NCBI RefSeq assembly: GCF_902459465.1 | Contig: NC_047066.1 | Span: 9,799,047 to 9,863,046, forward strand | Length of the DNA: 64,000 nucleotides | Origin: Asterias rubens | Lineage: Eukaryota; Echinodermata; Asteroidea; Forcipulatida; Asteriidae | Direction of reading: 5' to 3' | Shown here: positions 56,138-64,000 of the stretch, one piece after another | Layout of the letters: each line of letters starts with the position of its first letter | How positions within the stretch are numbered: position 1 is the stretch's first letter | The notes under the pieces: generated by a model | What the model was told of the DNA's origin: nothing | What the model saw: only the letters and a program-made list of their open reading frames with translations | The model's database searches: none | Made by a program: the position numbers and the translations under genes

Positions 56138-56572
56138 ATTAAACAGAAACTTGAGCGTAGAAAAATTAACGGGGATGCCATTTAAACTTGTTTTTAATGT
56201 GTTTGTTTTTCATTTAAATGTTACTTTGATGTTCATACACTTCTGAGTTTTCGTGTGTCTTATAAGCAATATAGGCCGAATCAGCAATCTCTTAATATAA
56301 AAGAGTGAACATTTCACTCTGTCCGAGTGGTGTCAGCTCTTTTGAGAGTGAGAGTCAATCGGTGTCACTCTTTTTGAGGGAAATTGGAACGAACTTCACT
56401 CTAAATCGAGTTGAAAGTACATGCCTTTCACTTCAAACAAGAGTTGTCCGTCATATTATGGCTCTTTGCAAGTACGAGAGTTCTGCCGTTGACGGCGTGC
56501 GTCAAGATGACAGTACGTCATTAGATGTTGCTTCTTTGTACTTCCATGTTGCAACAAATAGGTTATAATCAG

Positions 56573-56682
56573 GCCCTTTTCTAAACCACGACTTCGGCTT
56601 TGGATTCAGCTCAGGGCTTCAGACCAGAGAATGGAGACTGAAGCCGAATCCAAAGCCGAAGCCGTGGTTTCGAAGGGGCCTT
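56573..56682. repeat. 110-bp foldback
   Basis: 'ggcccttttctaaaccacg' and 'cttcggctttggattcagc' pair with 'gccgaatccaaagccgaag' and 'cgtggtttcgaaggggcc'. The loop is about 30 bases. It is non-coding. Confidence 0.8.
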
Positions 56683-58317
56683 AGATTGGTACTATTATTA
56701 TACTATCCATTTGAGATAACTTGCACTTGCAAGTGGTGTACACTGCGCTGCCGTTGCTCACACCTTGGCAGCGCAAGGTTTGAACACTTTGACGTAGACA
56801 AACCGTGGTCTTTTAACGCAAGATTGTGTAAAACAAAAATTCGATAATGAGGTTGTCGATGTCTTTGTGTACGAAACCTAATACCCTGCCAGCATCGCAG
56901 CAATGCTCCGCCCACCGCGCACGTGAGCAAGACACGTGTACGAGCACTCCCAATGACATTCTGCACGATTCTGCCGCGCGTGCCAAATAATATACGCGCA
57001 CGCATGACCGAGTTTGTCCGACCACAATCATTGCTGTGATTGGTCAAATGGGTGAACGCGCACAGTTTGATTGACAGGCCGGATCGGTCCATTAAGTGCG
57101 CGGCATGCGGTACTTGCGCGCTTCAACATGTCAGTTGCGATGCCGTTGCTTTTTGACAGGGGGGGGGGGGGCGGAAGGGGTCGCGCCACGAACCCGCCAC
57201 CTACGTTGAAAATAATCTCATTCTTCTCTCGCGACGAGCGCCGGTCGAAGCTCTCCTTACAAACCTACGCAAACGGCGCGCTCTGTAGTGCACGTATACA
57301 TTCCCTGTATAAAATTTAAAGATTTCGAATACGTTCTCCCCTTTGAACGCAGGCGCGGCCGTTGAGACTGCCTGGATGGGTCCATTTAATCAAAGGGTGC
57401 GTTTGTCTCTAAATAATGTTAGTTCACCCAATGTCTACACTAGAAAACCTCGTAAATGATTTTTTGTTGCATTGCCAACTGCTTTAGTAATTTAATAATT
57501 TAATAAGCAACATAAATTTAGCGTAAACGACATGTCTTACATATTATGTTTAAGATGTGCGCTTGCCTCAGTAAGATCTATCCCTCATCACAACATTTAG
57601 TAAAAAAAATCAGAGGATGAACGATAATTTTGTTCACATTATGTCGATGTTTATAGCCATTTTAGGGGTGACGTTTTGTAACAAAACTCCCGCCTGGACC
57701 CATTCATACACGTTGGCCGCTGCAATAAGCCAACGGAAAATTTCGGTAAAATGTTTAAGCTTTTTATGTAAAACTAACCAGTTTAACAATTGAAAATGCT
57801 CTTACAATAAGTACTGTTATGTTTTCAGTGCTGTTAAAGAGAGAATTTCAGCGGTATTCATGTTATCTTTTCTTGTTTAATATTGTCATCACCTATTTTT
57901 AAAATGGGTGTACCCAAAACGCGCTAGCAAATGATTGCGCAATACCCCTTCCGCCCCCCCCTGCTTTTTGACTAATGAAAATCATGCTAGAGCCACTCTT
58001 TTGCGGTCAAACATTTTCCTCTGAAATGAATTCATTTTCCAAAACTGTCAGGGCCTACCCGAAACCTACAAAAAACGCAATCAGCTACCTGATTCTGGTT
58101 GTTATAACCAATCTAAGGACATTTTTCGTACACTCTGCTGAATACATATTTTCTCTCGACTCAAAAGATTTGCTATTTATTGTATATAGTTGATTAAATA
58201 AAACTTGTGTGGCTATTCTGTCAGTCCTACAAATACTGTATGTAACACTCTTATCCACTTATTTCGAAGGAGCGTAATCAATTCAAGGAGTTTACCGTTG
58301 GAAGGACTGGTACAAAG
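56683..58317. other. Intergenic; GC-richer patch at 56850-57360
   Basis: The GC-richer patch holds CpG-rich sequence and a 12-base G run at 57162; it might be a promoter or CpG-dense island but no adjacent first exon is evident. The rest is AT-rich. Confidence 0.45.
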
Positions 58318-60750
58318 ATGGCGAAGTCTACTCTGCTACTATTGGTGGTGCTGGCTGCAATAATACGTGGAACGGTGCAGACGTTCGTGATTGAAGGTAA
58401 TAAGCTTTCGGCGAATAAAAATAAAACCGTGCCGCTAGAAACAATGCTCATCTCAAAATATTAAAGTCATGTCATCATCAACATCATCATTTAGGCTATG
58501 TTTATCCAGTGTATGATCTAGCCCTCCTAGGGTCGACGCCGTTTGTTTCTATTTCTTGCGGTTCTTGTCCATGTTGCTCCTATACATAAACCCTGCTGAC
58601 ATCTCTCCATCTTCTTCTCTGTCACCTCTTTTTCTTTTACCTGTCCTTGGTTGCCATTCCATTATTCTTGTTGTCCATCAATTGTCATTTCTTCGGGCAG
58701 TGTGTCAAGCCCATCTCCATTTAGCCTTGATTTATTGCTTGGCATTTAAAGGCTCTGGACACTGTTGGTAATTGTCAAAGACCAGTCTTCTCACTTGGTG
58801 TATCTCAACAATTATGCATAAAATAACAAACCTGTGAATATTTGAGCTTAATTGGTCGTCGAAGCTGCGAGATAATAATGAAAGAAATCACATTAAGTTG
58901 TGTGCTTTTAGATGCTTGATTTCGAGACCTCAAATTCTAAACTTGAGGTCTCGAAATCAAATTCGTGGAAAATTACTTCTTTCTCGAAAACTACGTCACT
59001 TCAGAGGGAGCTGTTTCTCACAATGTTGTATACTATCAACCTCTCCAAACTACTTGTTACCAAGTAAGGTTTTATGTAGATAATTATTTTGAGCAATTAG
59101 TGTCCATTACCTTTAATCCTGTCTTTAATTAGTCATCAAAATTGTAGGAAGAAAACTCTAGCAATTCCCACAGTCTTCCAGATTCACCATTCAAGGGGCG
59201 GAGCGATTAATATTTCCACAGGTGGATCGAAGTACATCAAACTATCAATGTTGTACTATTATGTAGATCAGCAGTAAAAGTTATTCCTTGTACAAACTTG
59301 ACCCTCCTTAAACATTTCCTTTGGGTCCAGACCGAAAGTAGAAATAAATATGTTTCATTTGAGATCTACAGACATGTTGGAGGTGGTTTGTTTGGAATAA
59401 TCAGCGTTCAGATAAAAACCAAAAACATCGGCAAGTAGTGCACCTCGAGTCCTCTAGATTTTACAATCACAAAATTAAATTTAATAACACTGACGAAGAA
59501 GATGGCAAATATAGTATGTAGAATGTGAATTCTACATTCTTGTAGAATGTGAATTCCTTCGTGACGTCATCTTATTTTAGAGCGCCCCTTGTAGTAGATG
59601 TAAAATTGGTTCGCTATCAATACCAAGTTTATCTCATTTTGCAATTATTTCACGTCATGCTGATATCTAACTTTATCAACATACCAAGTTTCGATACGTC
59701 ATGTCATCAAGGATCAAATTAGTTGAGTTTTAAAGGGACACGTTGCCTTGGATCGGTCGAGTTGGTCCATGAAAAGCGTTTGAAACCGTTTGTTATAAAA
59801 TGCATATGGTTAGAAAGATGTTTTAAAAGTAGAATATATTGATCCACACAAACATGCCTCGAAATTGCGTGGTTCCCTTTGCGAACTAACACGGTCGACA
59901 ATATAAGTCAAAAACTTGATTCCACAACATGGCCGACCGTGTTAGTTCACTGAATACTCAGTACTTTCCCGAATTCTGTGGGTAGAAAAATCACGGGCAT
60001 ATTACCGGGTTGGGATCTAAGATGTTGAGGTTTACGTCTATTTTTGTGTTTATTTTCGATATTATTCTGTAGCTTTTTTAATCATTACTTTTGCCTTTTT
60101 TTCCCACCGAAACGCCTTTTAACGAAAAAAAAAAAAAAAAAGTAACCAGATTTATTTGTTTATTTCTTCAGGAGATGGCCAAACAGATAATAAAGTGGAA
60201 TTCACTTGTGAACCTGGACAATTCCGATGCGAGGATCGTACTAAGTGTATCGCGGAAGAATGGCACTGTGATGGAACCACGCAATGTACCGATAACACTG
60301 ACGAGGAAAACTGCGAAGGTTTGTGATAAAAATAGAAGAAGAAGATTTGTACAATACAATTTGGTTTCACTCTTAGGGCCTTTTGTCACACGGCAACTTT
60401 TACAGGCAAGTTGGAGGCCTTCCTGCAGTGCATGCAGTGTATGCTATAGGACCACTTTCGTAGCACATGAGTCATTTTCCAAACAATACCAATTACAATC
60501 CGCAAGAATAATAATGTGAAAATTGAAATGTGAGTGCATTTTTTTCTTAAAGATTGTATGATGGAACTGGTTGCCTGTAACTTGACCCGTTTGACATGGC
60601 CCTTACACCGATGTGTATTGACCACATGTGTACTCTCCCGAGTTAAAGGGTCTCTGTACTTTTTGAAGGACAAACAAACAAAATGTCTATGCTACACTAA
60701 ACTTGTTTTAAGATAATGATAGTAGAAAGCTTCCCTGGAAATAGGTGCTG

Positions 60751-60788
<38 letters not shown>

Positions 60789-63528
60789 ATGAGTAAAAAA
60801 CTTCGTCTCTGTGATCATGAGATGAAAATTATTATTTTAGCATGAAAAACGTTCTTTCTGTTTTACTCATTTCTCAAAAACTACAGCACCACAGCCACTA
60901 TTATTTTAAGGTACGCTTTCTACTATCATAATCTTTAAACGGTATAAGTTTGATGTAAATCTGTGATCGGACATTGTGTTTTGTGTTACAAAAAGTACCC
61001 AAATCCTTTAAGCAAGGGGAAAAAAGCCACATACAAACAATTCGTTAATTCGGAGTCACAAATTCTAGTCCCGTATTACTAATACTAGGTCAACCCCAAG
61101 TCAAATTATAAATGAGAGTTTTTCCCACAACATTTCAGATTGAGTTGATTCCCGTTTCACAAATTGTTGCATTCACTGACCTTCGAGGATTGTACAGTCT
61201 GATTTTCTCTTTCTTTGTGGGAATTCACTCTCGTGCGCCTTGAACTTGGTGGTTTTGGCGCCTATAGGGCCGCGGCCGGCTATGCGACTGATTGATGCTG
61301 CTGCTGCGTTGTCGTCATCGCCGGCGTCCATAGTCAGCGCATCACCGATGCCGATATTCCCCCTGACTGCGAACTAACTCCTGCCAGCGATAACTCAATT
61401 CCCTAACATTAACAAGCTTGGATTTAGTTTCTTCTGGTTTATACAACTTCGCCACTTTCTTCCCCTGCTTCACAGGACGCAGTTTCCTGAGCAGACGCAA
61501 TCTTTTTCTTAACCGCCCAACAGAAGCTTTCAGAAACAACAAGCTCTTTCATTGGTCCGCACATCCATATGTATGCCAAACGCGCTTTGATTGGCCGAGC
61601 GTATAGTCATTTATTTATTTATTGCACGATCCAAGTCATTCACTTATTCTTATGCTTACATTTTCGCGAATAAATCCTTGACGACTTTTTTGGGTGGTAA
61701 GTTGAATTTTCTACCAATTTAGAGACAAATGAGAGTAGTTTTGTGGGGTTAACCACTGGAAAGCATAAATTGGAGAATCATCCCAAGGTCTAGAAATTAT
61801 TGTAATGGCTTGCCCTTTGCCCTAGATAATTAATGTTTTTGTTCCGTTTGTCTGTTTACAGAAATAGCTGCGCTAATTGGAAACATTGAGGAGTACAGCA
61901 ACACTGAATACAATGGAGGCGACATCGATGAAGACTACAGTGCACTATGGGGTATGCAAAGGGGAAGGGGAAGGGGAAATCAAAGAGAGGGCCGGGGAAG
62001 GGGAAATCAAAGAGAGGGCCGGGGATGGGGAAAGCGAAGAGACGGCCGGGGATGGGGAAAGCGAAGTAACGGCGGGGGAAGAAGAAACGGGTGGGGAAGG
62101 AAAGGTGGAAGATCATCTAAGAGTAGTGGAAGTGACAGTAGTGGAAGTGACAGTAGTGGCAGTGATGAGACAACTACTGAAGCTGTCCAAACCACAAAGC
62201 TTTCTACAACCACCCTTGCACAAACGACTGCCTCTACCACAACCACCCTTGAACCAACGACTGTTTCTAACGCAACCACCCTTGAACCAACGACTGTTTC
62301 TAACGCAACCACCCTTGAACCAACGACTGTTTCTAACGCAACCACCCTTGAACCAACGACTGTTTCTAACGCAACCACCCTTGCACAAACGACTGCCTCT
62401 ACCACAACCACCCTTGAACCGACGACTGTTTCTAACGCAACCACCCTTGAACCAACGACTGCTTCTGCTACAACTAATCCAACTACGACTCCTTCTGGTA
62501 CACGCACTCCAGATGCCACACCTCCTTCTGGTACACGCACTCCAGATGCCACGCCTCCTTCTGGTACGCGCACTCCAGATGCCACGCCTCCTTCTGGTAC
62601 ACGCACTCCAGATGCAACACCTCCTTCTGGTACACGCACTCCAGATGCCACGCCTCCTTCTGGTACACGCACTCCAGATGCCACGCCTCCTTCTGGTACA
62701 CGCACTCCAGATGCCACGCCTCCTTCTGGTACACGCACTCCAGATGCCACGCCTCCTTCTGGTACACGCACTCCAGATGCCACGCCTCCTTCTGGTACGC
62801 GCACTCCAGATGCCACGCCTCCTTCTGGTACGCGCACTCCAGATGTCACGCCTCCTTCTGGTACGCGCACTCCAGATGCCACGCCTCCTTCTGGTACACG
62901 CACTCCAGATGCCACGCCTCCTTCTGGTACACGCACTCCAGATGCCACGCCTCCTTCTGGTACACGCACTCCAGATGCAACACCTCCTTCTGGTACACGC
63001 ACTCCAGATGCCACGCCTCCTTCTGGTACGCACACTCCAGATGCCACGCCTCCTTCTGGTACACGCACTCCAGATGCCACGCCTCCTTCTGGTACGCGCA
63101 CTCCAGATGCCACGCCTCCTTCTGGTACACGCACTCCAGATGCCACACCTCCTTCTGGTACACGCACTCCAGATGCCACACCTCCTTCTGGTACACGCAC
63201 TCCAGATGCCACGCCTCCTTCTGGTACGCGCACTCCAGATGCCACGCCTCCTTCTGGTACACGCACTCCAGATGCCACACCTCCTTCTGGTACACGCACT
63301 CCAGATGCCACGCCTCCTTCTGGTACACGCACTCCAGATGCCACACCTCCTTCTGGTACACGCACTCCAGATGCCACGCCTCCTTCTGGTACGCGCACTC
63401 CAGATGCCACGCCTCCTTCTGGTACACGCACTCCAGATGCCACGCCTCCTTCTGGTACACGCACTCCAGATGCCACGCCTCCTTCTGGTACGCGTACTCC
63501 AGATGCCACACCTCCTATGATACCATAG
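58318..63528 (+). CDS. Secreted LDL-receptor class A protein with Arg/Gly-rich linker and mucin-like 11-residue repeats
   Basis: Exons 58318-58396, 60172-60318 and 61862-63528 join in phase (630 residues). Exon 1 is a signal peptide ('[20 protein letters not shown]'). Exon 2 is one complete LDL-receptor class A domain at about residues 38-75 with six Cys and the calcium-binding pattern '[16 protein letters not shown]'. Exon 3 starts with an acidic stretch, then an Arg/Gly-rich part ('[14 protein letters not shown]...'), '[15 protein letters not shown]', eight 11-residue [11 protein letters not shown]-type repeats, and 31 copies of [11 protein letters not shown], ending PPMIP. The Thr/Pro/Ser content predicts heavy O-glycosylation. 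I recognise no named ortholog; a mucus, matrix, adhesive or immune-lectin-like role would be guesswork. Repeat number is probably polymorphic. Confidence 0.85.
58746..59116. mobile_element. Family A MITE in intron 1 of the LDLa gene
   Basis: TTAA lies at both edges (TTAAAGGCTCTGGACAC ... ATTACCTTTAA). The inner inverted words 'gatttcgagacctca' and 'tgaggtctcgaaatc' are intact. Confidence 0.85.
59730..59880 (+). repeat. TTAA-type MITE family B
   Basis: TTAAAGGGACACGTTGCC start, then the same body as the copy at 11007. It is followed directly by the hairpin at 59883. Confidence 0.7.
59883..59948. repeat. 66-bp hairpin with 15-bp perfect arms
   Basis: GAACTAACACGGTCG pairs exactly with CGACCGTGTTAGTTC. 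A related 'gaccgtg' / 'cacggtc' pair occurs at 8094-8135. Confidence 0.75.
60753..60785. repeat. Poly-T run in intron 2 of the LDLa gene
   Basis: An uninterrupted run of about 32 T. The flanking words 'gaaagcttccctggaaata' and 'ttactcatttctcaaaaact' recur elsewhere (10435, 18410), so it is part of a dispersed repeat. Confidence 0.7.
62215..62478 (+). repeat. 33-bp coding tandem repeat, first array (8 copies)
   Basis: Units start CTTGAACCAACGACTGTTTC or CTTGCACAAACGACTGCC at exact 33-bp steps (62215, 62248, 62281, 62314, 62347, 62380, 62413, 62446). The encoded 11-mers are Thr-rich ([22 protein letters not shown]). Confidence 0.95.
62491..63513 (+). repeat. 33-bp coding tandem repeat, second array (31 copies)
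   Basis: CCTTCTGGTAC starts at 62491 and recurs every 33 bp with no insertion or deletion up to 63481. Variation is confined to a few sites (ACA/ACG for Thr, ACG/ACA, one Ala-to-Val, one Arg-to-His). Because the unit has no stop in several frames, long false open frames appear on both strands. Confidence 0.97.
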
Positions 63529-63539
63529 ACCCATAATAC

Positions 63540-64000
63540 GACTACTTCTGCCACAACCACGTGATCCAACTAAGACGACTGCTTCTGCAACAACCACCCT
63601 TGTTGATCCAACTAAGATGACCACCCTTGATTCAACTAAGACGACTGTTTCTGCTACAACCACCCTTGATCCAACTAAGATGACCACCCTTGATCAAACA
63701 AGACGACTGCTTCTGCAACAACCACCCTTGATGATCAAACTGAGACGTCGACTGCTTCTGCCACAACCACTCTTGATCAAACTAAGACGACTGCTTCTGC
63801 AACAACCAACTAAAGACAACTGCTTCTGCCACAACCACCCTTGATCAAACTAAGACGACTGCTTCTGCCACAACCACCCTTGATCCAACTAAGACGACTG
63901 TTTCTGGCACAACCACCCTTGATCAAACTGAGACGACTGCTTCTGTTACAACCACCCTTGATCAAACTAAGACGACTGTTTCTGCCACAACCACCCTTGA
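63540..64000 (+). repeat. Degenerate ~39-bp Thr-rich repeats beyond the stop codon
   Basis: Units with 'cttgatccaactaagacgac' and 'gcttctgccacaaccacc' repeat to the window end. Small indels switch the frame several times before ~63850. The units resemble the first array (TTL.PTK.TTVSAT) more than the second. They may be an old coding tail lost after the stop at 63526, or part of a further exon. Confidence 0.7.

Noticed and set aside
61342-61542. Basic 66-codon minus-strand open frame in intron 2 of the LDLa gene
   Set aside because: Arg/Lys-rich and free of stops but with no recognised family or neighbours. It may be an old repeat fragment; not enough support to call a gene.
62491-63513. CRISPR-like regular array
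   Set aside because: Units are contiguous 33-bp coding repeats without spacers, in a eukaryotic gene.
61877-63520. Second plus-strand frame of 547 codons across the same array
   Set aside because: It is a shadow of the repeat. Exon phase from the LDLa exon fixes the other frame.
62007-63687. Long antisense open frames (about 520 residues each) over the repeat array
   Set aside because: They arise because the 33-bp unit has no stop in those frames. They lack independent start, splice or domain support, while the plus strand has a signal peptide and LDLa exon feeding in.

Overview
This is eukaryotic (metazoan) genomic DNA: AT-rich, intron-rich, with small GT-AG exons scattered through repeat-filled non-coding sequence. 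Gene content and repeat style point to a deuterostome invertebrate, most likely an echinoderm and possibly a sea star. That assignment rests on protein resemblance plus remembered repeat families and is not proven. The gene models below were made by hand, joining open frames at splice sites whose phases agree.

Layout. (1) 4.2-7.7 kb, minus: an uncharacterized, possibly transposon-derived protein with one frame break near its C-terminal third. (2) 10.6-18.8 kb, plus: an eleven-exon spinster-type MFS transporter (SPNS), with a partial exon duplication in one intron and a tandem repeat that starts in its last codons. (3) 22.9-25.8 kb, minus: MORN3, five exons. It is divergent from (4) 28.6-30.5 kb, plus: MUL1, a mitochondrial RING E3 ligase. 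(5) 35.2-35.9 kb, minus: TRIAP1, divergent from (6) 36.5-39.6 kb, plus: GATC. (7) 44.6-48.0 kb, minus: an SRSF1/SRSF9-type splicing factor, divergent from (8) 50.05-50.32 kb, plus: DYNLL/LC8. (9) 58.3-63.5 kb, plus: a secreted protein with one LDL-receptor class A domain, an Arg/Gly-rich stretch and two successive arrays of 33-bp (11-residue) Thr/Pro repeats. The window ends inside a degenerate continuation of these repeats.

The order and orientation TRIAP1(-) GATC(+) SRSF(-) DYNLL(+) match what I know of human 12q24 (TRIAP1-GATC-SRSF9-DYNLL1), so this appears to be an old conserved microsyntenic block. MUL1, TRIAP1 and GATC all act in mitochondria, but they are ordinary nuclear genes here and nothing suggests a shared operon-like unit.

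Most of the rest is repeats: TTAA-flanked MITEs of at least two families, palindromic MITEs, tRNA-derived SINEs, foldback elements, tandem repeats and a THAP-domain relic inside a TTAA-flanked element. The most unusual signal is a set of three ultra-short (26-32 bp) insertions that share the half-site CATRGAGCAATAAACTAG. One is a perfect palindrome, and each is flanked by a different 7-bp direct repeat. They look like extremely small transposition products or footprints. I found no CRISPR, prokaryotic, organellar or viral system.
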